From positions 1,302,001 to 1,366,000 of the forward strand of contig NZ_CP108430.1 of the NCBI RefSeq assembly GCF_041435335.1: a stretch of DNA of 64,000 nt, written 5' to 3'. Of the stretch, positions 9,199 to 18,158 are shown in pieces; position 1 is the stretch's first letter; the number at the start of each line of letters is the position of its first letter. The position numbers were made by a program, and so were the translations under genes. This DNA comes from Streptomyces sp. NBC_01283. Its GTDB lineage: Bacteria; Actinomycetota; Actinomycetes; Streptomycetales; Streptomycetaceae. A model generated the notes under the pieces. It did no database searches. It saw nothing but the letters and a program-made list of their open reading frames with translations, and had not been told where the DNA came from.

Positions 9199-11520
9199 GT
9201 GACAGCGAAGTCCGCAGCCGCGGCAGCACGGGCCACCGTGTACGGCTACCCCCGCCAGGGCCCCGACCGGGAGCTGAAGAAGGCCGTCGAGGGCTATTGG
9301 AAGGGCCGCGTCACCGCCGACGCCCTCCGGGAGACCGCGGCGATGCTGCGCCGGTCCACCTGGCGGCAGCTCGCCGACGCGGGCATCCACGAAGTACCGA
9401 CGGGCGACTTCTCGTACTACGACCATGTCCTGGACGCCAGCGTCATGGTCGGGGCCGTCCCGCAGCGGCACCGCGAGGCCGTCGACACCGACGCCCTCGA
9501 CGGGTACTTCGCGATGGCCCGCGGCACCCAGGACGTGGCGCCGCTCGAGATGACCAAGTGGTTCGACACCAACTACCACTACCTCGTGCCGGAGCTCGGC
9601 CCCGACACCGTCTTCACCGCCGACTCCGCCAAGCAGGTCGCCGAGCTCAAGGAGGCCGTCGCCGTGGGCCTCGCCGCGCGCCCGGTCCTCGTGGGCCCGG
9701 TGACCTATCTGCTGCTCGCCAAGCCCGCGCCCGGCGTGGCCGCCGACTTCGAGCCGCTCACGCTCCTCGACCGGCTGCTGCCCGTGTACGCCGAGGTCCT
9801 CGCCGATCTGCGTGCCGCGGGCGCCGAGTGGGTGCAGTTGGACGAGCCCGCCCTGGTCCAGGACCGCACCCCGGCGGAACTCAACGCCGCCGCCCGCGCC
9901 TACCGCGACCTGGGCGCCCTCACCGACCGCCCCCAGCTCCTGATCGCCTCCTACTTCGGCAGGCTCGGCGACGCACTGCCCGTGCTCGCCAAGGCGCCCG
10001 TCGAGGGCCTCGCCCTGGACTTCACGGAGGCCGCCGCCGGCCAGCTCCAGGATCTCGCCGCCGTCGGCGGGCTGCCCGGCAGGCGTCTGGTCGCGGGCGT
10101 CGTCAACGGCCGCAACATCTGGATCAACGACCTGGAGAAGTCCCTGGCCACACTGGGCACGCTCCTGGGCCTCGCCGACCGGGTCGACGTCTCCGCGTCC
10201 TGCTCGCTGCTTCACGTCCCGCTGGACTCCACCGCCGAGCGGGACATCGACCCGCAGGTCGCCCGCTGGCTGGCCTTCGCCCGGCAGAAGACCGCCGAGA
10301 TCGCCACGCTGGCCCGCGGCCTCGCCCGGGGCACGGGCGCCATCACCGCCGAACTGTCCGCCAACCGGGCCGACCTGGCGTCCCGCTCGGGGTCGTCCCT
10401 CACCCACGACCCGGCGGTACGCTCCCGCGTCGCCGCCGTCACCCCGTCCGACGCCCGCCGCGCCCACGCCTACCCGGAGCGCGCGGCGGCCCAGCGAGCC
10501 CGCCTGGGGCTGCCGCAACTGCCCACGACGACCATCGGCTCGTTCCCGCAGACCACCGAACTGCGCACCGCACGCGCCGACTTGCGAGCGGGCCGCATCG
10601 ACACGCACGGCTACGAGGAGCGGATCCGCTCGGAGATCCGCGACGTCCTCACCTTCCAGGAGAAGGCGGGCATCGACGTCCTGGTGCACGGCGAGCCCGA
10701 ACGCAACGACATGGTGCAGTACTTCGCCGAGCAACTCACCGGCTATCTCGCCACGCAGCACGGCTGGGTCCAGTCGTACGGCACGCGCTATGTGCGCCCG
10801 CCGGTCCTCGCGGGCGACATCTCCCGGCCCGAGCCGATGACGGTGCGCTGGACCTCGTACGCCAACTCCCTCACCGACCGCCCCGTGAAGGGCATGCTCA
10901 CCGGTCCCGTCACCATGCTCGCCTGGTCCTTCGTCCGCGACGACCAGCCGCTCGGTGACACGGCGCGCCAGGTCGCGCTCGCCCTGCGCGACGAGGTCAA
11001 CGACCTGGAGAACGCGGGCACTTCGGTCATCCAGGTCGACGAGCCCGCGCTGCGCGAGACGCTCCCCCTGCGCGCCGCCGAACACGCCGCGTACCTCGAC
11101 TGGGCCACGGAATCCTTCCGTCTCACCACCAGCGGCGTACGACCGGACACGCAGATCCACACCCACATGTGCTACGCCGAGTTCGGCGACATCGTCCAAG
11201 CCATCGACGACCTCGACGCCGACGTCATCAGCCTGGAGGCCGCCCGCTCGCACATGCAGGTGGCCCGCGAACTGGCCGAGCACGGATATCCGCGCGAGGC
11301 GGGGCCGGGCGTCTACGACATCCACTCCCCGCGCGTCCCGAGCACGCAGGAGGCAGCGGCCCTGCTGCGCAAGGGACTTGAGGCCATCCCCGCCGACCGG
11401 CTGTGGGTGAACCCGGACTGCGGCCTCAAGACCCGGGGCTGGCCCGAGACCCGGGCCTCCCTGGAGAACCTGGTCGCGGCGGCACGCGAGGTGCGGGCGG
11501 AGCTGCCCCCACGTCTGTGA
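9199..11520 (+). CDS. metE: Cobalamin-independent methionine synthase
   Basis: Transfers a methyl group from 5-methyltetrahydrofolate triglutamate to homocysteine in the last step of methionine synthesis. 773 aa, the usual full length. The N-terminal domain begins [20 protein letters not shown]. The catalytic C-terminal half has [25 protein letters not shown], and the zinc ligands in HTHMCYAEF and [17 protein letters not shown] 9199 follows GAAGGAGATTTCC, a strong ribosome site. Regulation by the upstream cobalamin riboswitch explains its pairing with cobalt uptake genes. A strong terminator follows. Confidence 0.98.
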   Translation: MTAKSAAAAARATVYGYPRQGPDRELKKAVEGYWKGRVTADALRETAAMLRRSTWRQLADAGIHEVPTGDFSYYDHVLDASVMVGAVPQRHREAVDTDALDGYFAMARGTQDVAPLEMTKWFDTNYHYLVPELGPDTVFTADSAKQVAELKEAVAVGLAARPVLVGPVTYLLLAKPAPGVAADFEPLTLLDRLLPVYAEVLADLRAAGAEWVQLDEPALVQDRTPAELNAAARAYRDLGALTDRPQLLIASYFGRLGDALPVLAKAPVEGLALDFTEAAAGQLQDLAAVGGLPGRRLVAGVVNGRNIWINDLEKSLATLGTLLGLADRVDVSASCSLLHVPLDSTAERDIDPQVARWLAFARQKTAEIATLARGLARGTGAITAELSANRADLASRSGSSLTHDPAVRSRVAAVTPSDARRAHAYPERAAAQRARLGLPQLPTTTIGSFPQTTELRTARADLRAGRIDTHGYEERIRSEIRDVLTFQEKAGIDVLVHGEPERNDMVQYFAEQLTGYLATQHGWVQSYGTRYVRPPVLAGDISRPEPMTVRWTSYANSLTDRPVKGMLTGPVTMLAWSFVRDDQPLGDTARQVALALRDEVNDLENAGTSVIQVDEPALRETLPLRAAEHAAYLDWATESFRLTTSGVRPDTQIHTHMCYAEFGDIVQAIDDLDADVISLEAARSHMQVARELAEHGYPREAGPGVYDIHSPRVPSTQEAAALLRKGLEAIPADRLWVNPDCGLKTRGWPETRASLENLVAAAREVRAELPPRL

Positions 11521-11531
11521 CCTGAACGCGC

Positions 11532-11573
11532 GGAACGGGGCGGCCGTTCGAGAGGGAACGGCCGCCCCGTTCC
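11532..11573. terminator. Perfect 18-bp terminator hairpin after metE
   Basis: The 18-nt arm GGAACGGGGCGGCCGTTC (11532-11549) and its exact complement (11556-11573) enclose a 6-nt loop GAGAGG, 12 nt beyond the metE stop. It lacks a long T-run, as usual in Streptomyces. Confidence 0.85.
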
Positions 11574-11717
11574 TGGTTGGAGGAGCTCAAGGACGTGCGG
11601 GTCACACTGGCGGACATCGACTCGGCATGCCTCCCGTCACTCCGGCGATCGATCCGTACTGGACGTACGGCATGGCGCCCGGCGGCGAGCAGCGTGGGGG
11701 CATCTCCTGGATGAGGG

Positions 11718-11945
11718 GTGGCGAGGAGGTCTCGGCGGCGCACGCCCTGCTCCAGCTCTGTGCGGCCCGGCGAACGCTACCTCCGTACCGTGCTCCACGA
11801 GTGGCGGGAGATGGGCCGTCACCCGGGCGAGGCGTGGATAGAGCGGACCATGGCCATCGTGCGCACCAATCATTCCGGCGACACTGCGGGCCCTGAACTC
11901 GACCGCCGGATGAATGCGCTCCTGGACGATCCGCCACCCGCGTGA
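11718..11945 (+). CDS. Small ORF of unknown function, possibly a gene remnant
   Basis: A 75-aa open frame in the 300-nt gap between the metE terminator and the convergent MarR gene, whose 3' end it overlaps. Residues ~20-70 (RYLRTVLHEWREMGRHPGEAW and on) use codons with high third-position GC and read like a helical protein, but the first 15 residues do not. A second open stretch in another frame just upstream (11627-11790, DPYWTYGMAPGGEQ) suggests a frameshifted or eroded gene. There is no RBS and I do not recognise it. It could be chance. Confidence 0.25.
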   Translation: MARRSRRRTPCSSSVRPGERYLRTVLHEWREMGRHPGEAWIERTMAIVRTNHSGDTAGPELDRRMNALLDDPPPA

Positions 11946-12418
11946 GCCATGCGCGACAACAGCCCGTGCAGCGTCTCCCGCTCCTCCGGGCCGAGCGGGG
12001 ACAGGAGTTCGTCGGTGACGCCGCGGGCCGCCTCGTGCGACTCGCGCAGGAAGTCGTGGCCCGCCGGGGCGAGGACGACGATGCGACGGCGGCGGTCGTC
12101 GGGGGCGGGGCGGCGTTCGACGAAGCCGAGGCGTTCCAGGTCGTCGACCAGGCCGACGATCGCGCTGGGGTCATGCCCGAGCTCCTGGCTCAGCTCGCGC
12201 TGCGCCGCGCCCTCCACGGTGGCCAGGTGGCGCAGCAGTGCGTAGTGGCGCAGGCGCAGACCGGATCTCTGGAGCATCGCGTTGAAGAGCTGCCCCGAGC
12301 GCAGGCCCAGACGGTAGAGCAGATATCCCGTGTCGCCGTGGAGGCCCCGCGTCCAGGGCGCGCCGTCGTCGACGGTTCCGTCCTCCACGGGCTCGGCGGT
12401 GCTCTTCCGACTGGTCAT
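11870..12418 (-). CDS. MarR family transcriptional regulator
   Basis: 182-aa winged-helix repressor or activator. An N-terminal helix pair (residues 25-60) precedes the DNA-binding region AAQRELSQELGHDPSAIVGL, the Asp/Arg wing ERRPAPDDRRRRIVVL, and the dimerisation helices EAARGVTDELLSPLGPEER. MarR proteins usually respond to phenolic ligands or oxidation; no Cys is visible in this one, so a redox switch is unlikely. No obvious target gene is coupled to it: upstream lies a two-component response regulator gene on the same strand, about 85 nt away. Confidence 0.88.
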   Translation of the reverse strand: MTSRKSTAEPVEDGTVDDGAPWTRGLHGDTGYLLYRLGLRSGQLFNAMLQRSGLRLRHYALLRHLATVEGAAQRELSQELGHDPSAIVGLVDDLERLGFVERRPAPDDRRRRIVVLAPAGHDFLRESHEAARGVTDELLSPLGPEERETLHGLLSRMAHAGGGSSRSAFIRRSSSGPAVSPE

Positions 12419-12502
12419 GAGGGGCGCTCTCCCTGATCGGTGGTGCGCGGGCGGCTCTGCTTCCTCTCTTCTGCCCGCCGGCCCATCCTTTTTCGCGCCC
12501 CG

Positions 12503-13150
12503 TCAGGGATTGTTCAGATAGGTGAGGACGGCGAGGACGCGCCGGTTGTTGTTGTCGTCATCGGTGATGCCGAGCTTGCCGAACAGGGACGTCGTGTACT
12601 TGCTGATGGCGCTGTCGCTCAGGAAGAGCCGCCGGGCGATGGCCTGGTTGGACAGCCCTTCGGCCATGAGACCGAGCACGGAGTGTTCGCGTTCGGTGAG
12701 CCGTTCGAGCAGCCGGCCGGACGACCCGCTGGACAGCAGTTTCGCGATGACGGCCGGGTCCATGGCGGTTCCCCCTGCGGCGACGCGTTCCAGGGCGTCC
12801 ACGAACTGGTCGGCGTCGAACACGCTCTCCTTGAGGAAGTAGCCGATGCCGCCGGTGCCGTCGGCCAACAGCTCCCGGGCGTAGAGCTGTTCGACGTACT
12901 GGGAGAGGATCAGGACCGGCAGACCGGGCAGTTCGGCGCGTGCGGCAATGGCCGCCCGCAGGCCCTCGTCGGTCTGGGTCGGCGGCATCCGCACGTCGAC
13001 GACGGCGACGTCCGGGCGCCAGGTCAGGAGCGCGTCGAGCGTCTCGGGACCGGTGCCCGCCGTGGCCACCACCTGGTGTCCGCACGCCTCGATCAGGCGG
13101 ACCATTCCGTCGCGCAGGAGGTAGAGGTCTTCGGCTACAACGATTCGCAT
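12503..13150 (-). CDS. NarL/LuxR-type response regulator
   Basis: 215-aa cytoplasmic regulator. The receiver domain (1-120) has the acidic pair E7-D8, phospho-acceptor D52 in VVDVRMPP, and a Lys in GYFLKESVF. A linker leads to a C-terminal LuxR-type helix-turn-helix (residues ~150-205: LTEREHSVLGLMAEGLSNQA and following). Its ATG lies inside the end of the histidine kinase gene (16-nt overlap), so the pair is coupled. Output genes are unknown. An asparagine/aspartate cluster (TDDDNNNRR) just before the C-terminus is unusual for the family. Confidence 0.92.
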   Translation of the reverse strand: MRIVVAEDLYLLRDGMVRLIEACGHQVVATAGTGPETLDALLTWRPDVAVVDVRMPPTQTDEGLRAAIAARAELPGLPVLILSQYVEQLYARELLADGTGGIGYFLKESVFDADQFVDALERVAAGGTAMDPAVIAKLLSSGSSGRLLERLTEREHSVLGLMAEGLSNQAIARRLFLSDSAISKYTTSLFGKLGITDDDNNNRRVLAVLTYLNNP

Positions 13151-14394
13151 GGCACCACTATTCTCATGCGGGTCGGCCCGCCTGCCGGGCTGGTGATCTC
13201 CAGGGTGCCGTCGAAGACCGCGAGCCGGCGGCGCAGCCCCGCGAGTCCACCGCCGGGGCGCGCGCTCGCCCCGCCCCGGCCGTCGTCCTCGACGTCCACG
13301 ACGAGGCCGGTGCCGTCCCACGCGACGGAGATCCGCGCCCGGGTCGCCCGGGCGTGCTTGACCGCGTTGGTGAGCAGTTCCGCGATCCCGAAGTACACGG
13401 CGGACTCGATGGGTGGGTCGAGCCGCAGCCGGACGTCGGAGCTGACCGTCGCCTCGACCGGGCAGTCCAGGGCGAGGGCGCGTACGGCGTCGATGAGCCC
13501 GCGGTCGTTGAGCACCGGCGGGGTGATGCCCCTGACCAGTTCGCGCAGCTCGGTCAGGGACGTCGTGGCGCCCACCCGTGCCTCCCTCATCAGCGCCCTG
13601 GCCTGCTCGGGGTCGCTCTCCATCAGCTTCTCGGCGGTCGCGAGCGAGAGCCCGAGCCCGACCAGGCGGGCCTGTGCCCCGTCATGCAGGTCCCGCTCGA
13701 TCCGGCGGATCTCGGCGGCCTGCGCGACCGTCGTGTCCGCCCGCTGGGCCGTCAGCTCATCCACCCGGTCCGCGAGGACCATCGCGGCCGACGGCCGCAG
13801 GAAACGTGCGGTCACCGGCTCCACGACCCGCCAGGCGTACGGAGCGCTCCCGATGGCCACGGCCAGGCCGACCACCCCGAAAAGGCGTACGCCGAGACCC
13901 GGTTGGCCGAGCCCCAGGACTGCCACCGCGGCACCGGCAGGCGGGACGGCCGCGACCAGGCCCGCGGTGAACGGCGCGATCCCCGTGAAGCGCAGGTCAC
14001 GCCAGTTGGCCGGGTCGCTGCGCCAGATCCGCCACCGCTGGTCCATGAGGGCGTCGCGGCGGGTGCGCTCATAGGAGAAGCCGTTCCACCAGTACCCGGT
14101 GGACATCCGCACCACCGGCTCGGCCTGCCGGTACCCGGCCGGAACGACGGTGGCCGTCCACCGCGCGACGAGATGGCGGAAGATCCGGCAGACCGGACGG
14201 GAAAGGGCGAGCGATCCCACCATCACCAGCACCACCGGCGCGAGCCACGACCAGGGGTTTCCCGCGCCCCACCAGATACCCAGCGCCACAGCGGCGGCCC
14301 ACACCGCCGGGACCAGCATGCTGACGCCCACCACCACGCATGCCCGCACGAACCCCGTGCAGGCACCCGCAGCCCACGACACGACCTGTCTCAT
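13135..14394 (-). CDS. Sensor histidine kinase (HisKA_3 type)
   Basis: 419-aa membrane kinase partner of the adjacent response regulator. Four hydrophobic segments are visible (about residues 9-42, 50-66, 138-162, 170-186), so sensing is within or at the membrane. The phospho-acceptor is His237 in RIERDLHDGAQARLV. The HATPase domain follows with N-box AELLTNAVKHA, G1 VEDDGRGGA and G2 PGGGLAGLRRR. It matches NarL-pair kinases such as DesK/LiaS-like proteins. The stimulus is unknown. Confidence 0.92.
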   Translation of the reverse strand: MRQVVSWAAGACTGFVRACVVVGVSMLVPAVWAAAVALGIWWGAGNPWSWLAPVVLVMVGSLALSRPVCRIFRHLVARWTATVVPAGYRQAEPVVRMSTGYWWNGFSYERTRRDALMDQRWRIWRSDPANWRDLRFTGIAPFTAGLVAAVPPAGAAVAVLGLGQPGLGVRLFGVVGLAVAIGSAPYAWRVVEPVTARFLRPSAAMVLADRVDELTAQRADTTVAQAAEIRRIERDLHDGAQARLVGLGLSLATAEKLMESDPEQARALMREARVGATTSLTELRELVRGITPPVLNDRGLIDAVRALALDCPVEATVSSDVRLRLDPPIESAVYFGIAELLTNAVKHARATRARISVAWDGTGLVVDVEDDGRGGASARPGGGLAGLRRRLAVFDGTLEITSPAGGPTRMRIVVPCESL

Positions 14395-14572
14395 GACTCT
14401 TCCCTCGGCTTCATCACCCCCGGCCGGTCCGGCCCGGTGACTCCACTCTGCACGGCACGGAGCCCGATGCCTCCCAGGTCAGCCATGAAGTGGGTCCAGA
14501 CCCACCCACCTCTGCGCCCAGGCCTATACGGCGACACGGTTCCTCGTACACGTCGCGGGCATGATGTCGGCC

Positions 14573-15400
14573 ATGACGCACACCGCCCGCCGCATGTTCG
14601 AGCTCCTGGAACCGATCTGCCTGGTCACCTTCTTCGCCGACGAGTGCAACGAGGAGCTGGCCGCGCTCGGCCACCGCACCTACTGGGACGGCTACTTCGC
14701 CAGCCGGGCCGCGCCGCTGGGGCGGGTTCCCGCGCAGGTCGTGCACGCGGCGTTCTACAACTTCGCCGACGGGGAGGCCGCGCGGCACATCCCGAGCGCG
14801 TGGGAGACGATCCCGCCCGAGGCGTCCGTCGCCGCGCGGGAGCGGGGCAGCGCGGCCTCCCTGCGGCGGATCCTCGGCGCCGAACTCGCCGGCTCCCCTG
14901 GCCTGGTGCGCGCCGCCGACCTGACCACCAGAGCCGCGGTGAACGCGCCCATGGAGGGCCGGGTGATGTATGCCGGGATGCGCTCCCTGCCGGTGCCGAG
15001 TGATCCGGTCGCGCGGCTGTGGCATTCCGCGACCATGCTGCGCGAGCACCGAGGTGACGGGCACGTGGCCGCACTCGTCGGCGCACACATCGGGGGCGCG
15101 GAGGCCCACGTGCTCAGCGCGCTGGAGATGGGCATCCACCCGCCGGAATCGTTCGGGCGCATCCATCACCTGCCGAAGGAGCGGCTGGTGGCGGTCATGG
15201 ACGGCTTGCGCGAACGCGGGCTCGTCGACGCCGACGGGCGGTTCACCGACGCCGGCCGCGAGACCAAGCAACGCATCGAAGCCCTCACCGACGAGCTCGC
15301 CGCCCCGCCGTACGACGCCCTGTCCCCCGCCGAGCTCGACGAGCTGGTCACCGAACTCGAACCCATCACCGCGACGCTGGTGGCCGCGGGTTCGCAGTGA
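14573..15400 (+). CDS. SCO6745-like protein with MarR-like fold
   Basis: 275-aa member of a Streptomyces family I recognise as SCO6745-like. It begins ARRMFELLEPICLVTFFADE, followed by the typical GYFASRAAPLG and FYNFADGEAARHIPSAWE phrases. The C-terminal part contains a winged-helix-like region (ALEMGIHPPESFGRIHHLPK, then LVDADGRFTDAGRETK) resembling a MarR wing, so DNA binding is possible. The biochemical role is not known to me. Three closely spaced ATGs exist (14561, 14564, 14573); the last is chosen to fit relatives. No clear RBS is visible. Confidence 0.75.
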   Translation: MTHTARRMFELLEPICLVTFFADECNEELAALGHRTYWDGYFASRAAPLGRVPAQVVHAAFYNFADGEAARHIPSAWETIPPEASVAARERGSAASLRRILGAELAGSPGLVRAADLTTRAAVNAPMEGRVMYAGMRSLPVPSDPVARLWHSATMLREHRGDGHVAALVGAHIGGAEAHVLSALEMGIHPPESFGRIHHLPKERLVAVMDGLRERGLVDADGRFTDAGRETKQRIEALTDELAAPPYDALSPAELDELVTELEPITATLVAAGSQ

Positions 15401-15431
15401 GGTGGTCCTCGGCGAGGAGCCCCCGCTGGTG

Positions 15432-16604
15432 TCAGGGCGAGGGACCGTCCTCGCAGAGCGCCATCGGGATGGCGGCCCTCATGTCGTCGTCCTGGGCGTC
15501 CGTCTCACCCGGGAAGACGTTCGCCATGGCCGTGGCTTGCCTGCCGTCGACCGTGACCGCGCCGATCGTCTGGTAGCCGGGTACGCCGCCGTCGTACCCC
15601 CGGGCGAGCCCGCCGCACGGCAGCGGGTGGCTCTCCAGGCCGAGGCCGTAGGCCCCGCCGTCCGGGGAGCCGGTGGGCCGGGTGTTCATCATCTGCCGGA
15701 GCTGGGCGGGGCGGAGCAGCTTGCCGCGGACGAGCGCGTCCATGAAGCGGTTCATGTCGGCGCCGCTCGAGATCATGGAGCCGCTCGGGCCCGCGAACGT
15801 GGGGTTGAGCGCGGTGCTGCCCTTGAGCGGCGCGTCCTTGTGCGTCCGCACGTAGCCGCGCGGGTGCGGGCCCGAAATCCCCGGGGCGTCGCCCGGGACG
15901 GACGTCCGGCGCAGGTGGAGCGGTTCGATGACGCGTCGGCGGATCTCCTGGCCGTACGTGTGCCCGGTGACCCGCTCGATGAGCATGCCGGCCAGCAGAT
16001 AGCCCGTGCTGGAGCAGCGCACGTCGGTGCCGGGCGCGAAGTCCGGGCGGTGGGCGAGCGCGAGGCGCACGAGGTCGCGGGTGTCGTGGTGGGCCAGCGG
16101 GTCGTCGATGACGCCCTGCGGCTTGAGGTGGTTGAGGTAGTCGGACAGGCCGCTGGTGTGCTGGAGAAGCCGGCGGACCGTGATCTTCCGCCCGTCGTTG
16201 CCGTGGCCGCGGACGACGCCGGGGAGGTAGCGCTCGACCGGCGCGTCGAGGACCACGCGGCCCTCGCCCACCAGTTGGAGCACGACGGTCGCCACGAACG
16301 GCTTGGTCATGGAGCCGATCCGGAACCTGCTGTCTGCGCGCACCGGCGTGTGCCGCCTTACGTCCGCCAGCCCACTGGTCAGCACGGTGCCGCCGGACCG
16401 GTCCCGCAGCGTGACCAGCGCGCCGGGGCTGCCGTCGGCCGTGGTCAACCGGTGCAGGAGCGCGCGGAGTTGAGGGTGGTCGCCGGTAGCGGACGCGGTG
16501 GTCTTCGGCCGCGCCCGGGCGTCGTCGGGCAGCGCGCCCAGGGTGACACCGGCCGTCGCCGCCAGCGCGAGCAGGCAGCCCAACGCTCGCTTGTAGGGGG
16601 TCAT
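15432..16604 (-). CDS. Exported serine hydrolase (beta-lactamase/DD-peptidase fold) with altered catalytic motifs
   Basis: 390-aa protein resembling Streptomyces R61 DD-carboxypeptidase. The signal peptide is residues ~5-27. The nucleophile motif S-x-x-K is intact (GSMTKPF). The second motif, normally Y-S-N, reads C-S-S in GTDVRCSSTGYLLAG, and the third, normally GH-x-G, reads GYDGG. Each change needs only transitions (TAC to TGC, AAC to AGC, CAC to TAC). The overall fold markers (PVERYLPG, LLQHTSGLSDY, YGLGLE, Cys-Gly pair) remain. It may be inactive as a peptidase, act as a binding protein, or carry a different chemistry. ATG 16604 gives the best signal peptide. Confidence 0.85.
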   Translation of the reverse strand: MTPYKRALGCLLALAATAGVTLGALPDDARARPKTTASATGDHPQLRALLHRLTTADGSPGALVTLRDRSGGTVLTSGLADVRRHTPVRADSRFRIGSMTKPFVATVVLQLVGEGRVVLDAPVERYLPGVVRGHGNDGRKITVRRLLQHTSGLSDYLNHLKPQGVIDDPLAHHDTRDLVRLALAHRPDFAPGTDVRCSSTGYLLAGMLIERVTGHTYGQEIRRRVIEPLHLRRTSVPGDAPGISGPHPRGYVRTHKDAPLKGSTALNPTFAGPSGSMISSGADMNRFMDALVRGKLLRPAQLRQMMNTRPTGSPDGGAYGLGLESHPLPCGGLARGYDGGVPGYQTIGAVTVDGRQATAMANVFPGETDAQDDDMRAAIPMALCEDGPSP

Positions 16605-16817
16605 GTGCGTCCTCGGGTGGGCGAGGCGTGGTGGGCGGGCGGTGCGTCCCCGTCGGGGCCACCGTGTGTGCCCGTCCCTCTGCGTCGTCCCATGGTGGTC
16701 GGGGCGTGCGGGGCGACGGGATGGGGCGATCGCCCGGATCCGGGGTGGGGAGAACCCCAGGGACACACCGGCGACGGCACCCTGGGCGGCGGTCTGGTGC
16801 GCTGTCCGCTTCCGCCT

Positions 16818-16865
16818 CCGCTGCCGCTGCCGCTGCCGCTGCCGCTGCCGCTGCCGCTGCCGCTG
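16818..16865 (+). repeat. Hexanucleotide repeat (CCGCTG)8 in a 510-nt intergenic gap
   Basis: Eight perfect tandem copies of CCGCTG, with degenerate copies on the left flank (from ~16806). The repeat lies in the 16605-17114 gap between the divergent serine hydrolase and PIG-L genes. Frames reading through give poly(Leu-Pro) or poly(Ala) and no convincing gene. Nothing else in the gap was assigned, apart from the ribosome site of the PIG-L gene at its right end. Copy number may vary by slippage. Confidence 0.9.
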
Positions 16866-17114
16866 CCGCAAGGGGACAGCTCCGCCCGCCCCACCGGCTT
16901 CCCCGGAAGATCAAGCGGCCGTGCCGGGAACAGTCGGCCCGGCCCGCACTGTTGCATCACCCGAGGGACCGGTGGCGTACGGGGGCGGGGAACACGGGAG
17001 ACCACCAGGTCGTCCGCCTCGGCCCGCCTCGCCAGGGCCGGGCCCGGCACCGCGATACACCCACCATGCTTGGCACGTGGACCACGACGTAATTTCCGCA
17101 GGAGGACTTTCACC

Positions 17115-17945
17115 ATGACCGACCGGCCTTTGACGCTCATGGCAGTACACGCCCACCCCGATGACGAGGCCACCGGGACCGGAGGGGTCCTCGCGCGGTA
17201 CGCGGCGGAAGGAATCCGCACGGTTCTCGTGACCTGTACCGACGGCGGCTGCGGTGACGGACCGGGGGGTGTCAAGCCCGGCGATCCCGGGCACGATCCG
17301 GCGGCCGTGGCCTCGATGCGCCGCAAGGAACTCGAGGCGAGCTGTGACGTCCTGAAGATCAGCGATCTGGAGATGCTGGACTATGCCGACTCCGGGATGA
17401 TCGGCTGGCCGAGCAACGACGCCCCCGGCTCCTTCTGGCAGACCCCCGTGGAGGAAGGCGCCGCCCGGCTCGCGGAACTCATGCGGCACTACCGGCCCGA
17501 CGTGGTCGTCACCTATGACGAGAACGGCTTCTACGGCCACCCCGACCACATCCAGGCCCACCGCATCACGATGGCGGCGCTGGAGATGGTCGACCTGACC
17601 CCTAAGGTGTACTGGACGACGATGCCCCGCTCGGCGATGCAGCGCTTCGGGGAGACCATGCGCGAGCTCGGTGACATGCCGGAGCCGGACCCGGCCGAGG
17701 CCGCCGCGATGGCCGAGATCGGCCTCCCCGACGACGAGATCACCACCTGGGTGGACACCACCGCGTTCAGCGGTCAGAAGTTCGACGCGCTGGCCGCGCA
17801 CGCCAGCCAGGGCGAGAACATCTTCTTCCTCAAGATGGGCAAGGAGCGGTTCGGCGAGTTGATGGGCGTGGAGACCTTCGTACGGGTCAAGGACGCCACC
17901 GGCGCGGCCGAACCCGAGACCGACCTCTTCGCCGGACTGCGCTGA
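17115..17945 (+). CDS. PIG-L family deacetylase (Mca/MshB-like)
   Basis: 276-aa zinc-dependent amidase/deacetylase of the LmbE family. The zinc motif AHPDDE is at residues 13-18 and the distal His motif HPDH at 142-145. A third conserved stretch AAHASQGEN is near residue 230. In actinobacteria this family includes MshB (mycothiol synthesis) and Mca (mycothiol S-conjugate amidase). The YADSGM and TYDENGFYGHPDH phrases fit the Mca/MshB branch, but which of the two cannot be decided. ATG 17115 has GGAGGA 8 nt upstream. It is monocistronic. Confidence 0.88.
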   Translation: MTDRPLTLMAVHAHPDDEATGTGGVLARYAAEGIRTVLVTCTDGGCGDGPGGVKPGDPGHDPAAVASMRRKELEASCDVLKISDLEMLDYADSGMIGWPSNDAPGSFWQTPVEEGAARLAELMRHYRPDVVVTYDENGFYGHPDHIQAHRITMAALEMVDLTPKVYWTTMPRSAMQRFGETMRELGDMPEPDPAEAAAMAEIGLPDDEITTWVDTTAFSGQKFDALAAHASQGENIFFLKMGKERFGELMGVETFVRVKDATGAAEPETDLFAGLR

Positions 17946-17954
17946 TCCCTTGAG

Positions 17955-18158
17955 ATGAACGAGAGCCTGCCAGCGGACGTGGCCGACGTGCTGGCCCCTG
18001 TCCTGAACACGGACGATCAGGCGCATGCCGCGCTCCGCAGGCAGGTTCCGTACCTCAGCCGAGGTGACGCTGTCCGCCGCACGTCGCTGGCTGTCTACGC
18101 CAGGACAGGAAGCGATGCGAGGCCTCGGACGAGACGAGTGCGCCGCCAGGTCAGTTGA
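17955..18158 (+). pseudogene. Probable truncated remnant of a small hypothetical gene
   Basis: A 67-codon frame starting 10 nt after the PIG-L stop. The first ~34 residues (MNESLPADVADVLAPVLNTD and on) look like a genuine amphipathic protein start. The rest turns into Arg-rich, shifted-looking sequence and runs into the 3' end of the convergent P450 gene. I interpret it as the 5' remnant of a gene cut by rearrangement. It could also be a chance ORF. Confidence 0.3.

Noticed and set aside
8929..11325. 798-codon minus-strand frame opposite metE
   Set aside because: It is an antisense frame of a clearly real gene; the composition (Gly/Val/Asp/Arg-rich, no motifs) is the usual high-GC shadow.
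16628..17092. Long plus-strand frame with a poly-Ala run opposite the serine hydrolase leader
   Set aside because: The frame is produced by the CCGCTG repeat and otherwise has no protein-like composition, RBS or recognised domain.
14970..17945. 991-codon frame joining the SCO6745-like region to the PIG-L gene
   Set aside because: Only the last 276 codons are protein-like; ATG 17115 has a strong RBS and matches family starts.
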